DNA of 64,000 nt from CAVORB01 sp963698495 (GCA_963698495.1 CAVORB010000013.1:1-64000); one strand, 5' to 3'. Shown: positions 1-10,623, counted from the stretch's first letter. Notes: generated by a model from the letters alone, not told the origin. Numbers and translations are program-made.

Positions 1-778
1 AAACGAAGGCACCGAGGGGCACGTCCGACAAGGTCTGCGCCTGCACACAGCGGTCGAAGACCTCGAGGATGCCTGGCTCCGAGGCGGGCTGCCTCACGGC
101 ATAGTCGCAGGCATTCCAGTAGGGGCTGGTGCGCACCCCCGCGGCATCTGCGCGAAGGAGATGGCCCGCCTCGAGCTTTCGGATGCCCGCAAACATGGTC
201 TGCGGAGCAGTCGTGTAGCCCAACGTCAGGTAGTCGGAGAGACCCGCCGGAGAGATCGGCACGTCCCCGAGCCCTGCGATCAGAGACTGGATCTCGGACG
301 CGAAATGGATCTCGCCGCCGCGCTGACAATAATGAAGTGGCTCTCGCCGGCGCGGTCACGGGCCAGCAACAGGACGCGCTTCCCGGCATCCCACAGCGCG
401 AGGGCGAACATGCCGTCGATGTCGTCGAGCGCCGCCTCCCCGCGGTCGAGAAAGAGCGGCAACAGGGTCTCCACATCGCTGTGGGAGGAGCGGAAGGGGT
501 AGCCCTGGCGCGCATAACGCCGCCGTAGCTCCGGCGCGTTGTAGATCTCGCCGTTGCACACCAGCCAGACCTGACCGTCGGGACTGCTGAAAGGCTGGTT
601 GGCCTGCGTGCTGAGGTCGATGATGGCAAGCCGCCGCGAGCCGAGCACGGCGATCCGATCGTCGAAGCGTCCCCGGCCTTGTCGGCTCGCGCGGCGAGGA
701 CATCCTCCTGGCCAACACGGCCTCCCTTGAACGCAGTGACGCCCCCGACTGGCTGATGGCTCCGAAGATCCCGCACAT
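1..778 (-). CDS. Asparagine synthetase (glutamine-hydrolysing)-like, N-terminal part, frameshifted, cut by window edge
   Basis: Glutamine amidotransferase class II start: ATG at 778 gives MCGIFGAI, so Cys2 is the expected N-terminal nucleophile. Further along come GSRRLAIIDLS, VCNGEIYN and DVETLLPLF, all typical of the AsnB glutaminase domain, then LLLARDRAGE, where the frame breaks again. Corrected translation continues with FASEIQSL and a YLTLGYTTAP-type stretch and is still open at base 1. At least two indels are needed (about 700 and 330). It follows the glycosyltransferase by 2 nt (TGA-CC-ATG), so the two are co-transcribed and may act in surface polysaccharide or peptide modification, as AsnB paralogues in such clusters often do (inference). 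Only about 258 residues of an expected 600 or so are in the window. Confidence 0.8.
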
Positions 779-780
779 GG

Positions 781-2477
781 TCAGTGCCCTCCCCCTTCGC
801 AGGGACCGTACAGGGCGTACAGGTGGTTCGCGTAGAGCAACGGCAGTTTCGCCGCCAGCGCCCCCCGCTCCGTCTCCCAACGCCTCCCGGAGCCGATGAG
901 GAACAGGGTGCCCGGCGGACACCGCTGAAACTCCTGATACCACCACGCCAAGGGCCGCAAAGTCGATCCAGGGGCGTCACGAAGCCGGGCATCGTAGTCT
1001 TGGATGTAGTTGCTCCGGATCTCGCTCGCGTCCTGCGTGGCGACCAGTAGGGTTTGTTCCAGATAGAAAGACAGCGAGGCCGGATAGACCCCGATCGCGA
1101 TCACTCGACCGCGCCGTCGATCGCCTGCTCGATGGTCTGAGCGAACTGACGCGTGGAGCGCTGCTCCCCGAGCGCCGTCAATGCCCCTTGCGCCCCGATG
1201 ATCAGCACGAAGGGCGCAAGCGCGAAACCCGCCAGCGCGGCGCTGCGCCAACGCAGGCCCGCCAAAGCAAGCCCAGCCGTGGCGATCAGCCCAGCGCCAA
1301 CGTAGGGTGCGAGGGCGCGCGCCTCATCGGCGACGCCTGGCGCCCCGCGGATCAGTGACGCGAGCCAGTCACCGGCGAACAGCAGCGCTGCTCCGACCCC
1401 GGCCAGCGCCGGGGCAGAGACCCAGATGACGTAATGCAGGCTGCCAGGCGAAAGCTGCAGCAGCCGAGCGCCGAGCAGCGCCACCGCGGGTATGACCGGC
1501 AGAATATAACCCGGGCGTTTGGATTGCGAGATCGAGAAAAAAGGGTCGGGAGCAGTACCCATAGCATCAGAAACACCTCGTCGCGGGCACGCTGCCGCCA
1601 GAACTGCGCCAGTCTTGGGGCACCTACCAGCAGCACCGTCACCCAGGGGAACGCGCCGAGGAGAAGAATCGGCAGGAAATAATACCAGGGGCCGGTACGG
1701 CGCACGCTGTCCGCGGCCACGCGCTCGAAGGTCTCGCGGATGAAGGCGTAGTGCGGGAACTCGGGATGACGCAGGGACACCGCGAGAAACCAGGGCCCAA
1801 CCAGAAGCACGAAGACCGTCAGCCCGGACAAGCAGAACAGTCGCCGCGGGGATTTGCGCAATGCAAGGGCTTCGCCCAGCGCAATGATCATGGGCAGCAC
1901 CAACCCCACCGGTCCCTTGGTGAGCACCGCGAAACCGACGGCGGTCCAGCCCGCGAGACACCAGGCTGGGTGCTCGCGCTCCAACGCGACATGGAAGGCA
2001 ATGGCTGCGCTGCTCACCCAGAACATCATCACGGCGTCGAAGATGACGATTCCCGAGAAGACGAGCACGATAGGCGAGCTTGCGAGCATCATTCCCGCCA
2101 CGAGTCCAGCCGTGCGCCCGAAGCGCAGCCAGCCAAAGGCGATGACGAGCGCAACGGTCCCGAGCGAGAACAGCAAGGGAGCCAATCGGCTGCCAGCTCA
2201 CCGGCACCCAGGGCGCGAATCGACAGGGCGCTCGCCGCGAAAGAAGGACCGGCTTGTCGAGATACGGCAGACCGTTGAGGTGCGGGACGACGAAGTCGCC
2301 GCTCTGCGCCATCTCGCGCGCGACCTCGGCATTGCGGCCCTCGTCCGGCTCCATCAGCGCGACCGATCCGAGCAGTCGAACGAACCCGATCAGCAGGAGC
2401 ACCCAGAGCAACGACCAGGCCACGAGGATACCCAGGGTCCGGGCCCTGGTATCGGAGGATTCGGGACCGGGGATCAT
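781..2477 (-). CDS. ArnT/PMT-family membrane glycosyltransferase, multiply frameshifted
   Basis: Integral membrane glycosyltransferase using a lipid-linked sugar donor. ATG at 2477 starts MIPGPESSD, followed by a first TM helix and the family signature MEPDEGRNAEVAREM, where the acidic pair is catalytic in this fold, and then GLPYLDKPVL. The frame changes near 2240, 2190, 1545 and 1108. Joining the pieces gives about 565 residues, the normal ArnT length, with many TM segments and a soluble C-terminal domain (PASLSFYLEQTLLVA, SNYI). One break lies at an A6 run (about 1535), which supports sequencing error over decay. The acceptor is unknown; lipid A aminoarabinose transfer cannot be assumed without arn genes nearby. 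Confidence 0.8.
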
Positions 2478-2599
2478 GCGGGAAACCTGCAGCAGACCGC
2501 CGCGCCCTTCCGGAGTGCATCGGTGGCGCCGGATAGTCGTTGTTGCCTGTTCGCCGTGCAATGCGTGGATCTCTCGTCGAGCCAGTCGCATTGCGCGGG

Positions 2600-4061
2600 T
2601 CAGCGCCCGCAAGCCCGAGCATCCCGCGCAGGCGCGCCGGCAGCTCGGCGTCACCTGGTCCCAGGAGAAGCGCCAGGTCCAGTCCCCTCGAGGTACCCGG
2701 GACGTTCATGCGGAAAGCCCCATCCAGCCCCAGGATGTCCTGCATCGGCAGAACCGCGAGGTGAGAACAGGACGCCAGGGCGCAGCGGATCAGCGGCCAG
2801 GGCATATGCTCCGACGGGTGCCCCAGAAATTCGTCGACATAGGCCCGGGCTCCGTCGTCAAGGGAGCGATACCAACCCAGGGTGGTGTCGTTGTCGTGGG
2901 TGCCGGTGTACACCACCGAGTCCGGGGCATGGTGGAAGGGGAGGTAGGGATTCGTCGCCTCGCCGGAAAAGGCGAACTGCAGCACCTTCATACCCGGTAG
3001 GCGGTACTTCCTGCGCAAGGCATCCACCGCGTCGGTGATGACGCCGAGGTCCTCGGCGATCAGCGGCAGCGGACCGAAGCGCTGGTGCAGCCGCTCGAAG
3101 AGCTCGTCGCCCAGCGCCTTCACCCAGCGTCCGTTGATGGCGTACTCCTCGCTGGCCGGGATCTCCCAATAGGCCTCGAATCCCCGGAAATGGTCGATCC
3201 TGACCATGTCGAAGAGCCGCATCTGGGTGCGGTTGAGCCAGCGGAAGCCCTCGGACTGCATGCGCTGCCAGCGGTAGAGCGGGTTGCCCCAACGCTGGCC
3301 GGTGGCGGAGAAGTAGTCGGGCGGCACGCCGGCGACCACGCGCGGGCTCCCGTCGGCCTCGAGATCGAAATCGTCCGGCCGCGCCCACACCTCCGCGCTG
3401 TCATGGGCGACGAAGATCGGCATGTCGCCGAACAGCTTGACCCCCAACCCGTTGACGTAGCGGCGAAAATCAGCCCATTGGGAGAAGAACAGGAACTGCT
3501 CGAAGCTGATGTAGTCGATCTCGGCCGCCAGACGCTCCCGCGCCAGAACAAGGCTGTCGTGCGGCGTGCGGAAGAGGCTCGGCGATAACTCGACCAGCAG
3601 GCCCGCCCTGCTCCTCGCGCAGCGCCCGGTAGAGGGCGTAGTCTCGTAACCAGTAGGCGTTCTCGCGGATGAAACCGGCCAGGGCCTCGTGCTCGGGGGC
3701 ATGGGCAAGCGAGCCGAAACCGGCCCAGGCTTCCCGCAGCGCAGCCACCTTGGCGGCCTGGTGGTCCCCTCGGCGGCAGCCCCCGGCAGCCAGCCGCGCT
3801 CCACCAGGGGCTCGAGCGCGATGAGGCGGGGACTGCCGGCGTGGGCGGAGCTGGTCTGATAGGGGGAGCCATCTGAGGTCGGACCGACCGGCAGCATCTG
3901 CCACACCGTAAACCCGCCGTCGGCGAGGAAGTCGGCGAACCTGTAAGCGTCCGCACCCAGGCAACCGCAGGGGCCGTTTCCCGGCAGCGAGGTCAGGTGC
4001 AACAGGACGCCCGCCGGCGGCGGTCGAGGCAGTCCGCGGGGGGCTTTTCTTGGGTTGGCAT
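2600..4061 (-). CDS. malQ: 4-alpha-glucanotransferase (amylomaltase, GH77), frameshifted
   Basis: Transfers alpha-1,4-glucan segments between maltodextrins in the cytoplasm. GH77 motifs are clear: GVLLHLTSLPG near the start, VRIDHFRGFEAYWEIP (catalytic Asp nucleophile), LIAEDLGVIT (acid/base Glu), YTGTHDNDTTLGW (third Asp) and the C-terminal LGLDGAFRMNVPGTS. The reading frame breaks near 4030 (G6 run), 3780, 3600, 2690 and close to the stop. I place the ATG at 4061 and the stop at 2600-2602; a TTG at 4086 opens the uncorrected frame. It sits 26 nt or less after the GH57 gene, in line with one glucan operon glgC-GH57-malQ. Function is firm; exact ends are not. Confidence 0.85.
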
Positions 4062-4087
4062 GTCGACCGATGCCCTCGCTGTTCAAC

Positions 4088-5791
4088 TCAGCTCTTTTTC
4101 ATTACGCCGCCGCGTTCCGGGCTTCCGCCGCCCTTAGTGAACGGACGGGCGAGATAATCCGGCGGCTTCTCACCGAGCAGCTTGTAGAGCTGCTGCAGTT
4201 GATGGCGGTAGAGGCGCTCGAAGTCGCTGACCGCTTGCGCTGAATTGCTGTCCCCGAACCACCAGAACCAATCCGACCCCTCGCAGGTTGCGAGCTGCAG
4301 CTCGAGGCGTTCGCGTTCCTTCGGGCCGATTTCCCGCTCGGCCAGCACCCGATCGTACGTCGCCTTGGCCTCGCCCAGCATGTCCCACGCCAGGTTCTTG
4401 TCCGGCTCGCCGATCCAGGTGGAGAGATTGCCGTAAACCCAGCTGCCGGCCACCAGCCGCGACAGGTCGGGAGCCGGCCCTTCGAGGCGCTCCAGAACCT
4501 GCGAGAAGGTCGTGAGCTCGAGTCGCGGGTGCTCGGCCAGACGCCGGTACAGGGCGGAGAGGAAGAAACTGCCGTTGTGCGGATAGTACTCCCAGGCGTT
4601 CTCCCCATCCAGGATGATGGAGAGCACCCGGCTCGGGCGACCCTCCGTCGCGTCTGCGGTACGTTCCAGATGCTCGATCAAATTGCTCACCGCGTCGTCC
4701 GCGTGCCAGTCGCCGTAGTTAAACCCGATCAGGTCGGAGAGCCCGTCGTCGCGGAAAAAGCAGCGCAGGCTCCCCTCGCGGACGCGATAGGGGGAGGCGA
4801 TCCAATGCTCCGGGAGGTTGCCACCCCTGGTGGATGCCACCAGGCTGTTGTGGAGCACGCGCTGACCGCTGGCGGCCCAATGGAAGCCCGCATCCTCCAG
4901 CATTCGGACGGTGTCCTCGCAAACGGCGCCCTCGGCGGGCCAGCAACCGACGGGACGGAAGCCGAAATGGCGCTCGAAGCAGGCGATGCCCCGCTCTATG
5001 TGCCAGCGCGCGCGCTCCTCGCCCCCCGGATACCTGACGAGGGCCGGGAGTTCAGCCTCCGGTAGGGCCTCGCGCGCGGCCTCGATGTCGAGCAACAGCG
5101 GGATGATGGGGTGGGCATAGGGCGTCACCGACAGCTCCACGCGGCCGGTCTGCGCCAGGCGCCGGTAGCGGGGCACGATCGACGCCAGTTGCTCGCCGAT
5201 CACGGCCAACAGGGCGCGGCGGTCCTCCAGGTTGAAGCCGCGCCCCTTCTTCTGCAGCGAGTCGATGCGCTGGTCGTTCTCGCGCACATGCTCGCCGGTC
5301 CAGGCCAGGTGATACCAGACCAGCAGGTCGGCGAGATACTGATCGCTGAGGTAGGCGTCCGCGTTGCGGTGTCGGTCGATCCAGTCCGCCAGATCGATCA
5401 GCTCGCTGTAACAGGGGAAGCGCTCGATCAGGTGCTGCGCGTTTGCGCGCCGGCAGGCGGCAATGAGTGCGCGGCGTACGGGGAGGTCCAGCGGCAGGCC
5501 CGGGCCGGAGAGCGCCGCCAGGAGGGGATCGCGAATGCGCTGTCCGCGCTCCTGCCAGGCGCTGATCTGGCGGGCGTAGTCGTCGATCTGCTCGAGCAGG
5601 ATCGGGGCGAAGTTGACCACCGCGCGCGCTTCGGGCTGCCCCTCCAGGTGGGCCGCCATGTCGGAGTAGTCCTTCAGGGCGTGCAGATAGACCCACGGCA
5701 GCTCGTAGTCGCCACCGCCGGGCCCCCGGTAGTCCGGCTGGTGCATGTGCCAGCACAGGACCACCGGAAGCCGGTCAACCTCACCGGACAT
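4088..5791 (-). CDS. Glycoside hydrolase family 57 protein (alpha-amylase / glucanotransferase type)
   Basis: 567 residues of an intact GH57 (beta/alpha)7-barrel enzyme acting on alpha-glucans. Conserved region 1 HMHQP lies at residues 15-19. The nucleophile region GCWPAEGAVCED is near residue 285 (Glu) and the acid/base region LDGENAWEYY near residue 395 (Asp). There is no signal peptide, so it is probably cytoplasmic. The start overlaps the glgC stop by 11 nt, indicating translational coupling. GH57 includes amylases, amylopullulanases, branching enzymes and 4-alpha-glucanotransferases. The shorter length and HMHQP form fit the amylase/transferase branch, but the exact specificity cannot be read from the sequence. 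With GlgC, GlgB and MalQ beside it, a role in storage-glucan turnover is likely. Confidence 0.88.
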   Translation of the reverse strand: MSGEVDRLPVVLCWHMHQPDYRGPGGGDYELPWVYLHALKDYSDMAAHLEGQPEARAVVNFAPILLEQIDDYARQISAWQERGQRIRDPLLAALSGPGLPLDLPVRRALIAACRRANAQHLIERFPCYSELIDLADWIDRHRNADAYLSDQYLADLLVWYHLAWTGEHVRENDQRIDSLQKKGRGFNLEDRRALLAVIGEQLASIVPRYRRLAQTGRVELSVTPYAHPIIPLLLDIEAAREALPEAELPALVRYPGGEERARWHIERGIACFERHFGFRPVGCWPAEGAVCEDTVRMLEDAGFHWAASGQRVLHNSLVASTRGGNLPEHWIASPYRVREGSLRCFFRDDGLSDLIGFNYGDWHADDAVSNLIEHLERTADATEGRPSRVLSIILDGENAWEYYPHNGSFFLSALYRRLAEHPRLELTTFSQVLERLEGPAPDLSRLVAGSWVYGNLSTWIGEPDKNLAWDMLGEAKATYDRVLAEREIGPKERERLELQLATCEGSDWFWWFGDSNSAQAVSDFERLYRHQLQQLYKLLGEKPPDYLARPFTKGGGSPERGGVMKKS

Positions 5792-7052
5792 AGTTGACTT
5801 CCTGGCCCAGCATCTCCGGGGTGACCAGGGTCACGCCGCCCTCCGTAACGTAGAAGCCTTGCTTGCGGTCCTCCTCCGGGTCCTTGCCGATGACCATGCC
5901 CTCGGAGATCCGGCAGCCGCGGTCGATGACGGCGTTGCGAATCTCGCAGTTGCGGCCGACATCCACGTCGGGAAGGATCACGGAATCCTGGACGTAGCTG
6001 AAGGAGTTGACCCGCACGTTGGAGAACAGCAGCGAATGGCGCACCGTGGCGCCGGAGATGATGCAGCCGCCAGAGACCATGGAGTCGACGGCCATGCCGC
6101 GCCGGTCCTCGTCGTCGAACACGAACTTGGCCGGCGGCAGCTGCTCCTGATAGGTCCAGATGGGCCAGGTGTCGTCGTAGAGATTGAGCGGCGGGGTAAC
6201 CCCGATGAGCTCCAGATTGGCCTCCCAGAAGGCGTCAATCGTGCCTACGTCACGCCAGTAGGCCTGCTCGCCGCTGCGCACGTCACGGAACGGGTAGGCC
6301 AGAACCCGGTATTTGGTGATGACGTCGGGGATGATGTCCTTGCCGAAATCGTGGCTGGAGCGGGCGTTGTCCGCGTCCTTGATGAGCTGCTCGAACAGGA
6401 AGGCGCGGTTGAACACGTAGATACCCATGGAGGCCAGCGCCGTATCCGGACGCCCGGGGATGGGATCGGGCTGTCCCGGTTTCTCCAGGAAGCTCCGCAC
6501 CCGGCCGTCTTCGTCCACGGACATGACGCCGAATTCCTTGGCCAGCTCCAGGTCCACCTCGAGGCAGCCGACGGTCATGTCGGCGCCGCTCTCCACGTGG
6601 TAGGCCACCATCGCGCCGTAGTCCATCTTGTAGATGTGATCGCCGGCCAGGATCAGCACGTAGTCGGGATTGTGGCTGCGGATGATGTCGAGGTTCTGGA
6701 AAACGGCGTCCGCCGTACCCGAGTACCAGGCGGTCTCGGCGATCCGCTGCTGGGCCGGCCACAGCTCGACGAACTCGCCGAACTCGCCGCGCAGGAAGCC
6801 CCACCCCTTCTGGATGTGGAGGATCAGGGAGTGGGCCTTGTACTGGGTCAGTACGCCGATGCGGCGAATACCGGAGTTGATGCAGTTGGAGAGCGGGAAA
6901 TCGACGATCCGGAACTTGCCGCCGAAGGGCACCGCAGGCTTGGAGCGCCACTTGGTCAGGTGCTTGAGGCGCGAGCCGCGACCTCCGGCGAGGATCAGCG
7001 CCATGGTGTTGCGGGTCAATCGGCTGACGAAACGCGGACTCGAATCCGGCAT
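5781..7052 (-). CDS. glgC: Glucose-1-phosphate adenylyltransferase (ADP-glucose pyrophosphorylase)
   Basis: Makes ADP-glucose from ATP and glucose-1-phosphate, the committed step of bacterial glycogen synthesis. 423 residues, full length. The nucleotide-binding loop ALILAGGRGSRLKHLT is at the N-terminus, followed by KPAVPFGGKFRIVDFPLSN, LAGDHIYKMDYG (catalytic Asp) and a C-terminal left-handed beta-helix (ISGATVRHSLLFSNV, CEIRNAVIDRG). The ATG at 7052 has AGGGGG about 7 nt upstream. It is first in a minus-strand operon with the GH57 gene and malQ, and is divergent from glgB. Bacterial GlgC enzymes are usually allosteric (activated by glycolytic intermediates, inhibited by AMP); that cannot be checked here. 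Confidence 0.97.
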   Translation of the reverse strand: MPDSSPRFVSRLTRNTMALILAGGRGSRLKHLTKWRSKPAVPFGGKFRIVDFPLSNCINSGIRRIGVLTQYKAHSLILHIQKGWGFLRGEFGEFVELWPAQQRIAETAWYSGTADAVFQNLDIIRSHNPDYVLILAGDHIYKMDYGAMVAYHVESGADMTVGCLEVDLELAKEFGVMSVDEDGRVRSFLEKPGQPDPIPGRPDTALASMGIYVFNRAFLFEQLIKDADNARSSHDFGKDIIPDVITKYRVLAYPFRDVRSGEQAYWRDVGTIDAFWEANLELIGVTPPLNLYDDTWPIWTYQEQLPPAKFVFDDEDRRGMAVDSMVSGGCIISGATVRHSLLFSNVRVNSFSYVQDSVILPDVDVGRNCEIRNAVIDRGCRISEGMVIGKDPEEDRKQGFYVTEGGVTLVTPEMLGQEVNYVR

Positions 7053-7213
7053 GACTAGTCCCCCTGTCCATTGTTAGGAATCTGCGCCCACGCTCTCTCG
7101 CCGGGCCTGGTGAGAGGCCACTTCACGGCGTGCGCCGAACCTCTCGTATGGTACCATCTTTACCTGTCGCCACGAGCGGCATCGGCCCTCGCAGTGCAGA
7201 GAATCCTACCGTC
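7053..7213. promoter_or_regulatory. Divergent glgC/glgB intergenic region
   Basis: 161 bases separate the divergent starts of glgC and glgB and must hold both promoters. A 10-bp perfect palindrome, ATGGTACCAT, lies at 7148-7157 with an AT-richer flank. No convincing -35/-10 pair was identified. Upstream in-frame starts for glgB (GTG 7130, ATG 7148) fall in this region. Confidence 0.4.
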
Positions 7214-9466
7214 ATGCTCACCGGCAAGCCCGCCCTCCCGAAGCTCCCGGAACCCCTCCAGCGCATCGTCGAAGCCCGCCATCACGACCCCTTCCAGGTC
7301 CTCGGCCGCCACGTCCGGGACGGCCGCTGCACGGTGCGTGCGTTCCTGCCCAGGGCGGAGCGGGTGCGCATCGTCGAGAGCGGGATCGAGTTGGAGCGCA
7401 TCGCCGGGACAGACCTGTTCGTTTGGGAGGGAGAACCGGGGCAGGTGCCCGAGCGCTATCTCCTCGATTGGCACGACGCGCAGGGGACGGTGCACCATCA
7501 CCACGACCCCTACTGCTTTCCGCCCCAGCTCGGGGACTTCGATCTGCACCTGTTCGGCGAGGGACGCCACTGGCACGCATACCGCTTCCTCGGCGCCCAC
7601 GCGCGGACGGTGGACGGCATCGCGGGCGTGCAGTTCGCCGTCTGGGCCCCCAACGCGGACCGGGTCAGCGTCGTCGGCGACTTCAACGCCTGGGACGGGC
7701 GCGCCCACCCGATGCGGGTGCGCGACGGCTCCGGGGTTTGGGAGCTGTTCATCCCCGGCATCGGGACCGGCGGCCTCTACAAGTTCGAGCTGCGCGACCG
7801 ACACGGCAGCATTCAGGTCAAGATCGACCCCTACGGCAACGCCTTCCAGCTGCGCCCGGAGACGGCGGCAATCATCTGTGCCGAGAGCGATTTCGAATGG
7901 GGCGACCAGGCATGGCTCGAGGCGCGTGCGAAGGCGGACTGGCAGCACCGCCCCATGTCCGTATACGAGGTCCATCTCGGCTCCTGGCAGAAGACCGCGG
8001 ACGGGGAGTTCCTCAACTACCGGGAGCTGGCCAAGCGCCTGGCGGACTATGTCCGCGAGCTGGGCTTCACCCACATCGAGCTGCTGCCCATCACCGAGCA
8101 CCCCCTGGACGCCTCGTGGGGTTACCAGACAACCGGGTATTTCGCGCCCACCAGCCGCTTCGGCAGCCCCGACGACTTCCGCTGGTTCGTCGACCACCTG
8201 CATCGTCAAGGCATCGGGGTGATCCTCGACTGGGTACCGGCTCACTTCCCCCGCGACACCTTCGCCCTCGCCCACTACGATGGCAGCGCGCTCTACGAGC
8301 ACGCGGACCCGCGCCTCGGCGAGCACAAGGACTGGGGCACCCTGATCTTCAACTACGGGCGCAACGAGGTGAAGAACTTCCTGCTCTCCAGCGCCCTGTA
8401 CTGGCTGACCGAGCTCCACATCGACGGGCTGCGCGTCGACGCGGTGGCATCGATGCTCTATCTCGACTACTCGCGCCAGCCCGGAGAGTGGATCCCCAAC
8501 AAGTACGGCGGCAACGAGAACCTGGAGGCGGTCGACTTCCTGCGCCAGCTGAACACGGTCACCCACGAGCAGCACCCGGGCACGCTGATGATCGCCGAGG
8601 AGTCCACGGCCTGGCCCGCGGTGTCACGGCCGACCTACGTCGGGGGCCTCGGCTTCAGCATGAAATGGAACATGGGCTGGATGCACGACACCCTCTCCTA
8701 CATGTCCAAGGACCCCGTCTACCGCCACTACCACCACGACCTGCTCACCTTCGGTCTGGTCTACGCCTTCACCGAGAATTTCGTCCTGCCCTTCTCCCAC
8801 GACGAGGTGGTGCACGGCAAGGGTTCCATTCTCGAACGCATGCCCGGAGACGGGTGGCAGGAGTTCGCCTCCGTGCGCCTGCTCTACACCTTCATGTTCA
8901 CCTACCCCGGCAAGAAGCTCCTGTTCCAGGGCTGCGAGTTCGCGCAGGGACGGGAGTGGGACTTCGCCGGCGAGCCCGACTGGTTCCTGCTCGAACGCCC
9001 GCAGCACCAGGGCGTGCGCCGGCTCGTCGCCGACCTCAACCGGCTGTACCGCGACATGGCCGCCCTCCACGACCTGGACTTCGGCAGCGAGGGGTTCGAG
9101 TGGATCGACTGCCACGACAGCTCACAGTCCGTGCTGAGCTACCTGCGCAAGGACCGCACCGGCAATGCGGTGATGGTGTGCGCGTTCAACTTCACCCCGG
9201 TGCCCCGAAACGACTACCGCATCGGGGTGCCGCTCCCCGGCGCTTACCGGGAGTTGCTCAACTCCGACGCCGAGGGCTACGGCGGCAGCAGCCCGGAACA
9301 GGGCCGCGGCAGCGACGCCGAGCCTCTGAGCTGGATGGGACGCCCGCACTCGATCCCGGTCGCGCTGCCGCCGCTGGGGGCGGTCGTGCTCCTGCACGAG
9401 ACCGCACCGGCGCCAGCAAGACGAGACATCAGCCGACGACGCGCAAGACGCGGACGCGCAGTAGGA
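7214..9466 (+). CDS. glgB: 1,4-alpha-glucan branching enzyme (GH13)
   Basis: Introduces alpha-1,6 branches into glycogen. N-terminal CBM48/N1 modules (FAVWAPNADRVSVVGDFNAWD) precede the GH13 barrel. GLRVDAVASMLYLDYSR carries the nucleophile Asp near residue 409, LMIAEESTAW the acid/base Glu near 462, and FSHDEVVHGKGS the third acid; these match the numbering of well-studied GlgB. The ATG at 7214 gives the usual N-terminus; GTG 7130 would add 28 residues. The same frame stays open to 9904, antisense through hemH, while homology ends at about GAVVLLHE (9410). A one-base shift would stop at 9466 or 9486, so an indel near 9420 is probable. The given end is therefore an estimate. Confidence 0.93.
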
Positions 9467-9491
9467 CCCGGCAGCCGGCCAGCTGAGCCCG

Positions 9492-10601
9492 TCAGCGTTC
9501 GGCCCCCTGCGCCCGCGCCCGCTCGAGCCGCTGCTCCAGGGCGGAGGCGGTCCAGGTCCCCTCGTCCCTGCCGTCCGCCTCGGGCCAACCGGCCGCATGG
9601 CGGCTCACCAGATCGGCCAGCATCTCCATGTGGGCGGGATCATCATTCAGCGCCGGGATGTATCCATAACGCTTGCCGCCCGCCTTCAGGAAGTAGTCCC
9701 GATTCTCCACCGCGATCTCCTCCAGGGTCTCCAGGCAGTCGGCGGAGAACCCGGCGCAGATCACGTGGACGTTTTCCACCCCGTTGCCGCCCCACTCCTT
9801 CAGCAGCTCGTCGGTGTAGGGACGGAGCCACTCCTTGCCGCCCACCCGCGACTGGAAGGATACCTGCCAGCGCTCCCGCGGCAGGCCCAGCGACTCCGCG
9901 GTGAGGCGGGCGGTCTTTTGGCACTGGCAGTGGTAGGGGTCCCCACCGAGAAAGTAGTCCCTGGGAATCCCGTGAAAGGAGAACAGGAGCCGGTCGGGCT
10001 CGCCGTGCTCCGCCCAGTAAGCACGCACGCTCCCCGCAAGGGCGGAGACATAGGCGGGGACGTCGTGATACTGGTTGACGAACCGCAGCTCGGGAATCCA
10101 GCGCCAGGTGGACAGCTCGCGGCTAACGGCATCGAAGGTCGAGGCGGTGGTGGTGGCCGAATACTGGGGATACAGGGGCAGAACCAGCAGCCGGCGGGCG
10201 TTGGCGCGGCGCAGATTCGCGAGCGCGGAGGGGACCGAGGGATTTCCGTAGCGCATCCCGAGCTCCACGCGCACCGGACCCGGCATGCGGGCGCTCAGAC
10301 GCTCCTGCAGGGCACCCGCCTGACGGCGGGCGATGGTGAGCAGGGGCGAACCCTGCTCGGTCCATACGGCCTGATATGCCTTTGCCGAGCGGCGGGGCCG
10401 CACCCGCAGGATGACGCCGTGCAGGATCGCCCGCCACAGGGGCCGGGGCAGCTCGACCACGCGCGGATCGCTCAGGAACTCCGCCAGATAGCGCCTCACC
10501 GCGGAAACGGAGGGCGCGTCCGGCGTTCCCAGGTTCAGGACCAGCACGCCCAGGGTCTCCGGCGCGTCGTGTCGGAAAGCGGTCTCGTTCTGGTACTTCA
10601 T
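9492..10601 (-). CDS. hemH: Ferrochelatase
   Basis: Inserts Fe2+ into protoporphyrin IX, the last step of haem synthesis. 369 residues. LVLNLGTPDAP at the start, LPLYPQYS, the catalytic His in LLFSFHGIPRDYF (near residue 205) and the metal-site Glu in SADCLETLEEIAVENRDYF are all present. The sequence YHCQCQKTA is seen in other gammaproteobacterial ferrochelatases. ATG at 10601. The gene converges on glgB with almost no gap. A hairpin (10624-10642) lies just upstream of its start. Confidence 0.97.
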   Translation of the reverse strand: MKYQNETAFRHDAPETLGVLVLNLGTPDAPSVSAVRRYLAEFLSDPRVVELPRPLWRAILHGVILRVRPRRSAKAYQAVWTEQGSPLLTIARRQAGALQERLSARMPGPVRVELGMRYGNPSVPSALANLRRANARRLLVLPLYPQYSATTTASTFDAVSRELSTWRWIPELRFVNQYHDVPAYVSALAGSVRAYWAEHGEPDRLLFSFHGIPRDYFLGGDPYHCQCQKTARLTAESLGLPRERWQVSFQSRVGGKEWLRPYTDELLKEWGGNGVENVHVICAGFSADCLETLEEIAVENRDYFLKAGGKRYGYIPALNDDPAHMEMLADLVSRHAAGWPEADGRDEGTWTASALEQRLERARAQGAER

Positions 10602-10623
10602 AGGGGTCTAGGTCAGAGGATTC

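Noticed and set aside
5745..7058. 437-codon plus-strand frame opposite glgC
   Set aside because: Antisense of an unambiguous glgC; no ribosome binding site or domain.
7423..9486. 687-codon plus-strand frame overlapping glgB
   Set aside because: It is the glgB sequence read one base off; Arg/Pro/Ala-rich with no motifs.
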